Shown one piece after another: positions 52,097 to 60,312 of a stretch of 64,000 bases of DNA. Every line of letters begins with the position of its first letter. The stretch's first letter is position 1. The notes under the pieces are model-generated. The model was not told the DNA's origin. It did not search any database and saw only the letters and a list, made by a program, of their open reading frames with translations. The stretch comes from Janthinobacterium sp. TND4EL3 (GTDB lineage: Bacteria; Pseudomonadota; Gammaproteobacteria; Burkholderiales; Burkholderiaceae_D): assembly GCF_900156175.1 (NCBI RefSeq), contig NZ_FTMV01000001.1:186001-250000 (forward strand), in the 5' to 3' direction. The position numbers and the translations under genes were made by a program.

Positions 52097-52522
52097 TTAC
52101 ACGATGGTCAGGGTGACGTCGATATTGCCGCGCGTGGCGTTCGAGTACGGGCAGACGATGTGGGCGGCGGCGACCAGCGCTTCGGCGGCGGCGCGTTCCA
52201 TGCCCGGCAGCGAGATCTTCAGTTCCACTTCGATGCCGAAGCCCGTCTCGATGGCGCCGATGCCGACATTGCCTTCGATGGACAGGTCTGCCGGCACGGC
52301 GATCTTGTCGCGGCCGCCGACGAATTTCATGGCGCCGATGAAGCAGGCCGAGTAGCCGGCGGCGAACAGCTGTTCCGGATTGGTGCCCACGGCGCCATTG
52401 CCGCCCAGTTCTTTCGGCGTCGTCAGCTTGACGTCCAGCACATTGTCGGACGACACGGCGCGGCCTTCGCGGCCTCCGGTGGCGGTAGCTTGTGCGCGGT
52501 ACAGGACTTGTTTGATCGACAT
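52097..52522 (-). CDS. ohr: Organic hydroperoxide resistance protein
   Basis: Thiol peroxidase of the OsmC/Ohr family (141 aa), reducing organic and fatty-acid hydroperoxides with lipoylated proteins as reductant. Both catalytic cysteines are present: C60 in [12 protein letters not shown] and C124 in [15 protein letters not shown]; the N terminus [16 protein letters not shown] carries the conserved Arg region. AAGGA precedes the start. Repeats of ACTATTTA(A/G)T upstream may bind a MarR-type OhrR, but no ohrR gene is in the window next to it. Confidence 0.95.
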   Translation of the reverse strand: MSIKQVLYRAQATATGGREGRAVSSDNVLDVKLTTPKELGGNGAVGTNPEQLFAAGYSACFIGAMKFVGGRDKIAVPADLSIEGNVGIGAIETGFGIEVELKISLPGMERAAAEALVAAAHIVCPYSNATRGNIDVTLTIV

Positions 52523-52540
52523 GATGGTTTCCTTGAGTAA

Positions 52541-52660
52541 ATTAAATAGTTAACGACTAAATAGTGTGCTACTTGTTTCGTGGGCCGTGGCCTCAGGATG
52601 TCCGTCTGAAGAAGCAATTCCGGCGTCCATGTGCTCAATATATATCGCGCACTATTTAAT
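52541..52660. promoter_or_regulatory. Repeated ACTATTTA(A/G)T boxes upstream of ohr
   Basis: Three 10-base boxes: 52541-52550 and 52556-52565 read in the ohr direction, and 52651-52660 in the opposite direction. The second and third share an extended AAATAGTG(T/C)GC and so face each other across ~85 bases. AT-rich paired boxes like these suit a MarR-family (OhrR-type) repressor; the first two overlap the likely leader of ohr. The region to 52923 otherwise contains only the inverted 121-bp repeat copy. Confidence 0.4.
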
Positions 52661-52687
52661 TGCAAGCGATTTTATTTATAAAGTCAC

Positions 52688-52808
52688 GACACCTGACCAA
52701 ACCATTGCGAGCGGAAGGGAGGGGTGGTCGAGACGCGGAACCGTACTTTTAGTGCGGTGAGCATCGCAGGCCACCTATTCCGACGCGCAGCCGGTTTGCT
52801 CAGGTGTC
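52688..52808 (-). repeat. 121-bp structured intergenic repeat, copy B (inverted)
   Basis: Same length and core as the copy at 5559-5679 when read on the minus strand. Its outer arms, GACACCTGACCAAACC (52688-52703) with 52793-52808, pair at 15 of 16 positions though they differ in sequence from copy A. The inner hairpin (52740-52758) keeps its stem with two compensatory pair changes and one mismatch relative to copy A. GCTGCGCGTCG, CGATGCTCAC, CGCGTCTCG and CTTCCGCTCGC are identical. Lies between ohr and the divergent histidine kinase. Confidence 0.8.
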
Positions 52809-52923
52809 TTGAACCTTTATTTTCTTGCCTTTGTCGCCACTACCGGGCTTCCATCGCATAATTGCCACCGTCGCTGGCGCCGCTGGCTATGCTTGGCCCA
52901 CTTCTACGTTCCAGGGAAAAATC

Positions 52924-54189
52924 ATGACTAGCCTGTTCTTCATTCTCCGCCTCACCTTGGCCACGATGCTCACCTACCTCATCGCCACGGCGATTCTGGT
53001 CGAGAACTTCCTGCGCTACATTTTCGGACACACGGAAGGCTTCTTCGTCATCGTCGGCGCCCTGCTGGCCTGCACCGTCATCACGAATGCGTTTTCGCAC
53101 GTGCGCCGCGTGCGTCTGATCGCCGGCGCCGTCAATGCCGGTACCCTGTCGAGCCGCCAGCGGCGCCAGATCGAGATCCCGTTCGAGGCGGGCGAAGCGT
53201 TCGACATGGTCGACGCGGCCATCCGCGAATTGCCGGGCAGCGAAGTGGTCGAGAGCGCGCGCGACAGCCTGCAGGTACAGGCCCGCGTGCGCCGCGCGGC
53301 GCCGTACACGGACACGGGCTTGCCGCGCATGCGCTTTTTGGGTTTCTTCGAGCCGCGGCCGAACCAGATCCTCGCCACCGTCACGCCGAATGGCGAGGCG
53401 GGCAGCGTGACCCTGATCTGCGAGCCGGCGCGCAACGCGTGGACGGACTGGTTCCTCGTCGACCATGGCAGCAACCTGGAAAACGCGGAGGCGGTGACGC
53501 GGGCGATGACGCGCCGGGTGGCGCAGCGCCGGCGCGGCGAGCAGGCCGAGGCGCGCCAGACGGTGACGGAAAAGGAACTCACGGTGGCCAAGCTGAGCCT
53601 GCTGCATGCGCAGGTGGAGCCGCACTTCCTGTACAACACCCTGGCCAGCGCCCAGCTGCTCACGCGCAGCGACCCTCTGCGCGCCGACGCGATGCTGGGC
53701 AACCTGATCCTGTACTTGCGCCACTCGCTGCCGCGCACGGAGCAAGCCATGTCGACGCTGGGCACGGAGCTGGAACGGGCGCGCGCCTACCTCGACATCC
53801 TGAAAATCCGCATGGGCGGGCGGCTGAATCTGCAGATTGAGGTACCGCAATACCTGCGCCAGGTGGAACTGCCTCCGATGATGCTGCAAACCCTGGTGGA
53901 AAACGCCATCAAGCATGGCCTGGAGCCGAAAAGCGGCGGCGGCACCATCTGGATCATGGCGCGCAGCGGCAATGGCACGGTGATCGTCACGGTGGCCGAC
54001 GATGGCAAGGGCTTCAGCGACGACGGCGGCGGCACGGGCATTGGCCTGCGCAATGTGCGCGAACGGCTGCGCCTGACCTACGGCAATGCCGCAGCGTTTG
54101 CCATCGTCGCCAACTTCCCCGATGGTGTGACGGCCACCATCACGGTGCCGGACAGCACGGCGCAAGGAGTGTCATATGCATCCGCCTGA
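52924..54189 (+). CDS. Sensor histidine kinase, LytS/YehU (His_kinase PF06580) type
   Basis: Membrane kinase (421 aa). Two N-terminal helices (~3-25 and ~37-55) with almost no periplasmic loop, a cytoplasmic region ~60-200 of unknown fold, then the His_kinase motif VEPHFLYNTLASAQLL with H234, and HATPase blocks LPPMMLQTLVENAIKHGLEP, DDGKGFSDDGGGTGIGLRN. The start at 52924 (MTSLFFIL) has GGGAAAAATC before it; longer in-frame extensions lack a site. It overlaps the LytTR regulator by 14 bases, so the two are a co-translated pair. The signal is unknown; related pairs respond to peptides, pyruvate or alginate-regulating cues. Confidence 0.9.
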   Translation: MTSLFFILRLTLATMLTYLIATAILVENFLRYIFGHTEGFFVIVGALLACTVITNAFSHVRRVRLIAGAVNAGTLSSRQRRQIEIPFEAGEAFDMVDAAIRELPGSEVVESARDSLQVQARVRRAAPYTDTGLPRMRFLGFFEPRPNQILATVTPNGEAGSVTLICEPARNAWTDWFLVDHGSNLENAEAVTRAMTRRVAQRRRGEQAEARQTVTEKELTVAKLSLLHAQVEPHFLYNTLASAQLLTRSDPLRADAMLGNLILYLRHSLPRTEQAMSTLGTELERARAYLDILKIRMGGRLNLQIEVPQYLRQVELPPMMLQTLVENAIKHGLEPKSGGGTIWIMARSGNGTVIVTVADDGKGFSDDGGGTGIGLRNVRERLRLTYGNAAAFAIVANFPDGVTATITVPDSTAQGVSYASA

Positions 54190-54958
54190 AATGACGTGCG
54201 TCGTCGCCGAGGATGAAACGCTGCTGCGCGATGCGCTGGTGGCGATGCTCGGTGAGCTGTGGCCGGACCTGCGCATCGTCGCCGCCTGTGACGACGGCGG
54301 CACGGCGCTCGACGCCATCGCCACCTTGCGACCTGACGTGGCCTTCCTCGATATCCGCATGCCGGGTCTGACGGGGCTGGAAGTGGCGGCCGGCGCCGTG
54401 CAGGCCAGCCCCGGCACGCAAGTGGTCTTCGTCACGGCCTACGACCAGTATGCGATCGACGCCTTCGACAAGGGCGCCGTCGACTACCTGCTAAAGCCGA
54501 TTGCCCGCGAGCGCCTGCAGGCGACCTTGCAGCGCCTGCAGGCGCGGGCCGGCAAGGGGCTGGCGCAGGATGGCGCGCTGGCCGGCCTGCTGCAGCAATT
54601 GAGCAGCGCCTTGCCGGCGGCGGCCAAATCGCCGCCGCTGGTGTGGCTGACGGCCAGCAGCGGCAAGGATACGCGGCTGATCATGGTGGAAGACATCGCC
54701 TATTTTCAGTCCGATACCAAGTACACGGCCGTCATGACGGCCGATGGCGAGGCGCTGCTGCGCAAGCCGATACGCGAACTGCTTGACGTGCTCGATCCGG
54801 CCATCTTCAAGCAGATCCACCGCTCCACCATCGTCAACATGAAGATGGTGGCCGCCGTCACGCGCGACGAGGTGGGACGCGGCACCCTGCGCCTGAAAAC
54901 GCGGCCGGAAACCCTGGCCGTGAGCCAGCCGTTCATGAATTTGTTTCGCAATATGTAG
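54176..54958 (+). CDS. LytTR-family response regulator
   Basis: Response regulator (260 aa): receiver ~1-125 with D59 in DVAFLDIRMPGLTGLE and TAYDQYAIDAFDKGAVDYLLKPI, a linker, then a LytTR DNA-binding domain ~155-255 (EDIAYFQSDTKYTAVMTADG, FKQIHRSTIVNMKMV). LytTR proteins bind direct repeats through beta strands. Partner of the histidine kinase that overlaps its start by 14 bases. Regulated genes cannot be named; the PEP-CTERM gene downstream is separated by 305 bases and is a candidate only by position. Confidence 0.92.
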   Translation: MHPPEMTCVVAEDETLLRDALVAMLGELWPDLRIVAACDDGGTALDAIATLRPDVAFLDIRMPGLTGLEVAAGAVQASPGTQVVFVTAYDQYAIDAFDKGAVDYLLKPIARERLQATLQRLQARAGKGLAQDGALAGLLQQLSSALPAAAKSPPLVWLTASSGKDTRLIMVEDIAYFQSDTKYTAVMTADGEALLRKPIRELLDVLDPAIFKQIHRSTIVNMKMVAAVTRDEVGRGTLRLKTRPETLAVSQPFMNLFRNM

Positions 54959-55263
54959 CCCTGGCGTCAGGCGCTCGACACCGCTGACGCAGCATGCACC
55001 GTCAAGCTGGACGGGAGACCCGGCGTCCCCGTCTGCCTTCAGTCTCACCCCACCGTCTCGATATCTGCGCGCCCCAGCCCGCGCGCCGCGTGGCCTCTCC
55101 CGGCCATGTCTATCGAATTGCAAGCGTTTGCCGACACTCTCGGCGGCAGGGGAAAATCTGCCCTGACTGGATGAAATTACAATTATGATAACATCCATCG
55201 CGACGGGTTGCCGTCACTGTTGCTCCCTGTCTGTATAACGCCCGACCAACATACGAGGAAACC
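54959..55263. other. Intergenic region upstream of the PEP-CTERM gene
   Basis: 305 bases without a gene. The first half is GC-rich with short palindromes; I could not fit a known riboswitch or sigma-54 site. An AT-rich stretch at about 55160-55192 (GGATGAAATTACAATTATG and TATGATAAC) could hold the promoter of the PEP-CTERM gene: TATGAT as -10, no clear -35. ACGAGGAAACC before the start is the ribosome-binding site. Confidence 0.4.
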
Positions 55264-55845
55264 ATGAAAAAATATCTGCTTTCTGCCGTGCTAAGTCTCG
55301 CCGGACTATCAGCTGCTCATGCCGAACCGAGAGTATGGCATTTCACCTATCGCGGCTTTGTCGACGCGGCGACCGGCGTGTTCAATCCCCAGATGGAGCT
55401 CAAGGGGGAATTCGTCGGGGAGGACCGTAATGCGGATGGGGTGGTTACGCTGGATGAGTTGAGTTATTTCGAATCCCAAGGCCACCGGTTTTTGCCGAAG
55501 GTAGCAAATCCGGGCGGATCGGGATGCGGTAGCCACTATCTCTCGTGCAGCGTGTATAACTTCAGTTATGCGCTGACGGGACAACTTGACTATACCGTCG
55601 GTACCCATGGGGCGGACGAATTTTATAACCGCTGGTGGTTCAGCGATACCGTGACCGGCAGCCACTTCAGCCAAGGATCAGGAGACATATTCCATGAGGA
55701 AAATTGGGTAAGCCGCTATAACTGGTCCGACAAGACGACCTTCAGCATGCTTAGCGTTCCTGAGCCAACGACCGCGTTGATGCTGCCCGCGGGCTTGGCC
55801 CTCATGTACTGGGTGCGCGCACGCCGTCGCACACTTTTCGCCTAG
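55264..55845 (+). CDS. PEP-CTERM sorting domain protein with an EF-hand-like loop
   Basis: Exported protein (193 aa). Signal peptide 1-20 (SAAHA end). The C terminus is a PEP-CTERM signal: SVPEPTTALM (VPEP ~165-168), a hydrophobic helix to ~184 and RARRR, so it should be processed by an exosortase and exported with extracellular polysaccharide. Residues 54-65, DRNADGVVTLDE, match the 12-residue EF-hand calcium loop at every ligand position (D1, N3, D5, G6, hydrophobic 8, E12). Two cysteines (C88, C95) may pair. The body has many Trp/Tyr/Phe and its DNA is visibly less GC-rich than the neighbours, suggesting recent acquisition. Confidence 0.85.
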   Translation: MKKYLLSAVLSLAGLSAAHAEPRVWHFTYRGFVDAATGVFNPQMELKGEFVGEDRNADGVVTLDELSYFESQGHRFLPKVANPGGSGCGSHYLSCSVYNFSYALTGQLDYTVGTHGADEFYNRWWFSDTVTGSHFSQGSGDIFHEENWVSRYNWSDKTTFSMLSVPEPTTALMLPAGLALMYWVRARRRTLFA

Positions 55846-55858
55846 TCTTGTTTTCTCT

Positions 55859-55893
55859 ACCGGATCTCCCGGCGCTCAGCCGGGTCATCCGGT
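55859..55893. other. GC-rich hairpin after the PEP-CTERM gene
   Basis: ACCGGAT (55859-55865) with ATCCGGT (55887-55893) and an inner CCCGGC/GCCGGG stem make a strong hairpin 13 bases after the stop. No T-run follows on either strand, so it is not a typical terminator, though it could protect the 3' end of the message. Confidence 0.5.
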
Positions 55894-55927
55894 ATTGCCG
55901 CAACGGGGCAGGAGTGTGCCGCTTGCC

Positions 55928-56971
55928 TTACTCTGCCGTTTCGTAGCCTTCGAGTACGTTGACGACATTGATGCCCAGTTCCTTCACCGCATATCCCCCT
56001 TCCAGGATGAAGGCGGTGGGCAGGTTCAAATGCGCGAGGCGTTCGCCCACGCGCAGGTAGTCGCCGCTTTGCAGGGCGAAGTGCGAGAGGGGATCACCAG
56101 CAAAGGTGTCCACGCCGAGCGACACCACCAGCGCGTCGGGCGCGTACATATTGATGCGCAGGCAGGCCGTTTCCAGCGCGGCGAACCAGCTGGCCGCAGT
56201 CGTGCCGGCCGGCAGCGGTAAATTGACGTTGTAGCCGAGCCCCGCGCCGCTGCCCGTCTCGTCGGCGTGACCGAGGTAAAACGGATATTCGCTGCGCGGG
56301 TCGGCGTGGATCGAGGCGAACAGCACGTCGTCGCGTCCGTAAAAGATGCTTTGCGTGCCGTTGCCGTGGTGGTAATCGATGTCGAGAATGGCGACCTTGC
56401 GGGCGCCGTCATCGAGCAGATGCTGTGCGGCCAGGGCCGCGTTGTTCAGAAAACAGTAGCCGCCAAAGAAATCGCTGCCCGCATGGTGGCCGGGCGGGCG
56501 CGTCAGGGCAAACGTGGCCCGCTCGCCCAGGCGCAGCGCGTGGGCCGCGTTGACGGCGCAGTCGGCACCCGTCTTGGCCGCCGTCCACGTGCCGGCCGTC
56601 AGCGGCGTGCCATTGTCCATCGAGTACAGGCCCAGCCTGGCCGTGAAGTCGTCCGGCTCGATGTCGCTGCGCAAGGTGCGTACGGGCCACACGGATGGCA
56701 AGGCGTCCCTGCCAGCGTTGCCGGGGTCGAGCGCCAGCCAGTCGTGCCAGGCGTGGCGCAGGAAATGCAGGTAGCGGGGCGTGTGGATGCGTTCCAAGGA
56801 GGTCAGCGGCACGCCGTGCGGCGTGACGATGCGGCCCAGGTTGCGCCGCCCCAGCTCGGCCACCACCATGTCGGCCCGCTCCGGCGTTTCGAAGCAGGGC
56901 ACCATGGTGCCGCGAAACATCTCGAAGCGGCCCCGGTGCTGGCTGTGCAATTCATTATAGAAGGTCAGCAT
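55928..56971 (-). CDS. Histone-deacetylase-family amidohydrolase (acetylpolyamine amidohydrolase-like)
   Basis: Zinc-dependent deacetylase (347 aa, close to acetylpolyamine amidohydrolase at ~341). RPPGHHAGSDFFGGYCFLNN holds the catalytic His pair and ILDIDYHHGNGTQSIFYG the zinc-binding Asp and His; ASIHADPRSEYPFYLGHADE TG, LVVSLGVDTFAGDPLSHF and FILEGGYAVKELG complete the site. Start at 56971 (MLTFYNELHSQHRG) gives the family N terminus. The likely substrate is an acetylated polyamine or a related acetylated amine, not histones. It follows gshA by 25 bases on the same strand, possibly one transcript. Confidence 0.9.
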   Translation of the reverse strand: MLTFYNELHSQHRGRFEMFRGTMVPCFETPERADMVVAELGRRNLGRIVTPHGVPLTSLERIHTPRYLHFLRHAWHDWLALDPGNAGRDALPSVWPVRTLRSDIEPDDFTARLGLYSMDNGTPLTAGTWTAAKTGADCAVNAAHALRLGERATFALTRPPGHHAGSDFFGGYCFLNNAALAAQHLLDDGARKVAILDIDYHHGNGTQSIFYGRDDVLFASIHADPRSEYPFYLGHADETGSGAGLGYNVNLPLPAGTTAASWFAALETACLRINMYAPDALVVSLGVDTFAGDPLSHFALQSGDYLRVGERLAHLNLPTAFILEGGYAVKELGINVVNVLEGYETAE

Positions 56972-56996
56972 GGGGACGCTTTGCGCAAGGTCAGGC

Positions 56997-58598
56997 TCAG
57001 GTATGCGAACACAGGGTGCTGGCGCGGTAGGCGGCGACGAAATCGTCGAAGCTGCCGGCGGGCGCCGCTTCCATGGCACGCTGCTCGGCCAGCGAGCTTT
57101 CCGCCATCGCGTCGAAATATGCGCTTTGCTCGGGGGTGGGCGGATGCGCGCGGAAAAACGCCGCATGGCGTTCGCTTTGCTGCAGGCCGAAGGCGGCGAA
57201 TGAGCCGCCGTTGGCGCGCAGCGCGGCCAATACCTTTGCCGATGGCGTCATATCGGGGTCGGCCAGTTTACGGGCCTGCGCGGCCAGGCTGTCCGCATGC
57301 TGCGTGCCGCCCTGGCGCGCATCGAGCAAGGCCGCCACGGGCGCGATACGGGCCAGCAATTCCTCGCCCCAGGCCTGCAGGGTGATGTCTTCGCCATCGC
57401 GGCGCAGGGCCAAGCCCGGCTTGCGGCCTTCCTTGACGGTGCGGGCGAAATTGTTCGTGTAGCAGGCGCTTTGCTCGGCAGAAATCGGCGCGCTGTCGTC
57501 GAGTGCGCAGAACAGCAAGAACGCGTCGAGGAAGCGGCCCGTTTCCAGGCTGATGCCGACCGGTTCGAACGGGTCGACATCCATGCAGCGCACTTCGATG
57601 TATTGCACGCCGCGCAGGCACAGGGCCTGGATCGGGCGCTCGCCCGTGCGGATCACGCGCTTCGGGCGGATGGTCGAATAGTACTCATTTTCGATCTGCA
57701 GCACGTTGGTGGACAACTGTATCCACTCGCCATCCTTCTTCGTGCCCAGCGCCGCATACGGCGGATACGGGTCGTTGACGGCGTGCGTGAGGGCGTTGAC
57801 GTAGTCTTCCAGGCTGTTTTCGTGCGGGCGCAGGCCGGACTGGGCGTCGTTCTGGTAGCCGAGGTCGCTCATGCGCAAGCTGGTGGCGTAGGGCAGGAAC
57901 AGGGTGTCGTCGGACAAGGTGTCGAGCTTGTGCGCGCGGCCGCGCAGGAAGCCGGCGGACAGGGCCGGCGAGGCGCCGAACAGGTACATCAAGAGCCAGC
58001 TGTAGCGGCGGAAATTGCGGATCGTCGCCAGGTAGCTTTCCGACTGCACATCCTTGGCCGAGGCCGTCGCATGTGCGGCGCTGGCGCTGGTGTCCGGATG
58101 GCTGGCCAGCACTTGCCACAGCTGCTCGTCGAGCGAATAGTTGTAGTGGATGCCGGCGATGCATTGCATGGCCTTGCCGTAGCGCAAGGCCAGGCCGCGC
58201 CGGTAGACGTGCTTGAGCATGCCCATGTTCGAGCTGCCGTAGTTGGCGATCTCGATATCCTCCTCGGGCGGCAGCTGGCAGGGCATCGACTGGCTCCACA
58301 GCAATTCGTCGCCGAGGCGGCTGTAGGCGTGGCGGTGCACGGTATCGAGCTTGTCGAGCGTAACGGCGATGTCGGTTTCGGCCGGGGTGATGAATTCGAG
58401 CAGCGCTTCGGCGTAGTCGGTGGTGATTTCAGGGTGCGTCAGCGCCGAGCCCAGGGCGGCGGGATGGGGCGTGGAAGCCAGATGGCCGGCGGGGTCGACG
58501 CGCAGTGTTTCACGCTCGATGCCGCGCAAGCCGCCCAGCAGCGCGCGGTTGGCATCTTCAGTCAGCAATGCCAGGCGGCGAGTCAACAGGTTGGGCAA
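56997..58598 (-). CDS. gshA: Glutamate-cysteine ligase (E. coli GshA type)
   Basis: First enzyme of glutathione synthesis (533 aa), joining glutamate and cysteine. [19 protein letters not shown] is the N-terminal glutamate/Mg motif; [58 protein letters not shown] and [12 protein letters not shown] are class I GshA blocks. The start is TTG at 58598, chosen because AAAGGAAG lies 6-13 bases before it and the family sequence begins there; no ATG is available before the conserved part in a sensible position. Its product could supply the glutathione-peroxidase-type and other thiol systems. Confidence 0.94.
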   Translation of the reverse strand: MPNLLTRRLALLTEDANRALLGGLRGIERETLRVDPAGHLASTPHPAALGSALTHPEITTDYAEALLEFITPAETDIAVTLDKLDTVHRHAYSRLGDELLWSQSMPCQLPPEEDIEIANYGSSNMGMLKHVYRRGLALRYGKAMQCIAGIHYNYSLDEQLWQVLASHPDTSASAAHATASAKDVQSESYLATIRNFRRYSWLLMYLFGASPALSAGFLRGRAHKLDTLSDDTLFLPYATSLRMSDLGYQNDAQSGLRPHENSLEDYVNALTHAVNDPYPPYAALGTKKDGEWIQLSTNVLQIENEYYSTIRPKRVIRTGERPIQALCLRGVQYIEVRCMDVDPFEPVGISLETGRFLDAFLLFCALDDSAPISAEQSACYTNNFARTVKEGRKPGLALRRDGEDITLQAWGEELLARIAPVAALLDARQGGTQHADSLAAQARKLADPDMTPSAKVLAALRANGGSFAAFGLQQSERHAAFFRAHPPTPEQSAYFDAMAESSLAEQRAMEAAPAGSFDDFVAAYRASTLCSHT

Positions 58599-58812
58599 TT
58601 TGAGCTTCCTTTCTTGTGCAGCAGATAAATAATTTGTGCTGAGATTAACCGAATTTTGGCAAATGCGTCGGCGCCGGCCCAAAAAACGCCGCGTCGCCAG
58701 CGTCCGTCCCGGGCAAGGGGGACGGCGCTTCGGTCAGGAATTCGCTTGATAGTTTAACAAACTGCGGGGGATCTGGCGCGCTGCCGGGTCAAGCTTTGCG
58801 CAGGTGGCAACG

Positions 58813-59643
58813 TCAGCCCTGGCGGGCGCCGCTGACGCGCTCGATGCCGGCCAGGTCGCGCCAGCTTTGCACTTTGTTGTAGTTGGCAGCGGCCAGCAGC
58901 TCGCGCACCTGGCCCGCCTGGTCATAGCCGTGTTCCATCAGCAGCCAGGCGCCGGCCGCCAAGTGGCGCGCGGCGCCGGCCACGATGGTGCGCAGGGCCG
59001 ACAGGCCGTCCGCATGGTCGGTCAGCGCGCCGGGCGGCTCGAAGCGCAAATCGCCTTCGGCCAGGTGGCGGTCACCGCTGGCGATGTAGGGGGGATTGGA
59101 GACGATCAGGTCGAATTTTTCCGTGCCCAGCGCCTCGAACCAGTCGCTGGCCATGAAGGTGATGTTGACGCCGTTGGCGCTGGCGTTGCGGCGCGCCACG
59201 GCCAGCGCCGCGCTGCTCACGTCCAGGGCCGTGACGACGGCGTCGGGCCGCGTGTAGGCCAGCGCGACGGCGATGGCGCCGCTGCCCGTGCCCATGTCGA
59301 GCACCCGTCCGCCGGGCGGCAGGCGTTCGAGCGCCAGCTCCACCAGCACTTCCGTGTCGGGGCGGGGGATCAGCACGGCCTCGTTCACTTCGAACGGCAG
59401 GCCGAAGAACTCGCGCTGGCCGACGATGTAGGCGATCGGCTCGCCCCGCAGGCGGCGCGCCATCAACGCTGACAAACGCTCGGCTTCATCGTGAGTGAGT
59501 GCACGCTCCGATTGCGTGATCAGCGAGACGCGGGACAGGCCCAGCGCGTGACCGAGCAGGATGCGGTTTTCGAGCGGGTCGAGCAGCGGACGGATTTGCA
59601 GGGCGCCGACAGTGCTGCCGGCGGGGATCAGTGTTTCTGGCAT
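58813..59643 (-). CDS. prmC: Release-factor glutamine N5-methyltransferase
   Basis: SAM-dependent methyltransferase (276 aa) modifying the GGQ glutamine of RF1 and RF2. The catalytic motif NPPY is in LIVSNPPYIASGDRHL; the SAM loop is VLDMGTGSGAIAVALA, and GEPIAYIVGQREFFGLPFEV the N-terminal helix-bundle motif. Directly downstream of dsbB (6 bases) and near its substrate gene prfA. The usual order is prfA-prmC; dsbB and a repeat are inserted between them here. Confidence 0.95.
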   Translation of the reverse strand: MPETLIPAGSTVGALQIRPLLDPLENRILLGHALGLSRVSLITQSERALTHDEAERLSALMARRLRGEPIAYIVGQREFFGLPFEVNEAVLIPRPDTEVLVELALERLPPGGRVLDMGTGSGAIAVALAYTRPDAVVTALDVSSAALAVARRNASANGVNITFMASDWFEALGTEKFDLIVSNPPYIASGDRHLAEGDLRFEPPGALTDHADGLSALRTIVAGAARHLAAGAWLLMEHGYDQAGQVRELLAAANYNKVQSWRDLAGIERVSGARQG

Positions 59644-59649
59644 AAATTT

Positions 59650-60123
59650 CTAGTGTTGTTTACGGCGCAGCAAGGTCCACAGCAGGCCGATGGCAAAAAT
59701 GGCAAACCAGGCGAATGCCCATTGCGGGATGGACAGGCCGAAAAACGGCTCGCCGGCATTTTCGCAGGCGCCGTACGATTCAAACATGAAGGGCATGAGT
59801 TCGGCCGTGAAAATCTTGTTCAGCGCCGTTTCCACCGGGTCGATGCCGCACGAAAAGCCCGGGTTGGCCAGCACGTACAAATGCTTGGCACCCACGCCCA
59901 GGCCGCCCAGGGCAGCCAGCAAGCCGATGCCGGCGCCGATCTTCGGGCGGTTGGCGGCGGCGCCCGCCAGGCAGGCGACGCCGATGGCGAGGAACAGGTA
60001 GCGCTGGATCACGCACAGCGGGCACGGCGCCATGTTCATGGCATGCTGCAAATACATGGCCACCCCCAGCATCAGGAAACACAGGGCGGCGATCAACAGG
60101 AGGACGGTGCGTGAATTTTTCAT
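59650..60123 (-). CDS. dsbB: Disulfide bond formation protein B
   Basis: Inner-membrane quinone reductase (157 aa) that re-oxidises DsbA. Four predicted helices and both redox pairs are present: C34/C37 in MAPCPLCVIQ and C92/C120 in the second periplasmic loop. Start at 60123 (MKNSRTV) gives the normal length; a longer frame to 60171 adds an unlike polar extension. Tightly linked to prmC (6 bases). Confidence 0.93.
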   Translation of the reverse strand: MKNSRTVLLLIAALCFLMLGVAMYLQHAMNMAPCPLCVIQRYLFLAIGVACLAGAAANRPKIGAGIGLLAALGGLGVGAKHLYVLANPGFSCGIDPVETALNKIFTAELMPFMFESYGACENAGEPFFGLSIPQWAFAWFAIFAIGLLWTLLRRKQH

Positions 60124-60225
60124 GGGCGACACGGTGAGGTGGATGGAATCGGGCTGGTCATTTTCGCACAAGGCCGGATTTTTATTGCTTAGCCGCTACT
60201 TAAACCCTTGATCTGGCTGGGCGCT

Positions 60226-60312
60226 TTAAAAAGTGTTCAGGGCAAGGCGCTGCGCCGCAGGCAGTACGAATGTAGGGCCAGGCGATGCAACGCCGCCATG
60301 GACGCTTTTTAA
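60226..60312 (+). repeat. ~87-bp hairpin-ended intergenic repeat (copy 2)
   Basis: TTAAAAAGTGTTCA at the left and TGGACGCTTTTTAA at the right (ending 60312) pair with two G-T pairs. Interior shares AAAAGTGTTCAGGGCAAGG, CAGTACG-ATGTA and CAACGCCGCCATGG with the copy at 16949. The prfA stop codon (60309-60311) lies inside the right arm, and the T-run on the minus strand after the stem would suit a terminator between prfA and dsbB. Confidence 0.78.

Noticed and set aside
54959-55263. Possible c-di-GMP or other riboswitch before the PEP-CTERM gene
   Set aside because: The conserved GEMM-type core could not be matched, and only unrelated short palindromes were found.
55859-55893. Hairpin after the PEP-CTERM gene as a rho-independent terminator
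   Set aside because: Strong stem but no T-run on either strand; kept only as a hairpin.
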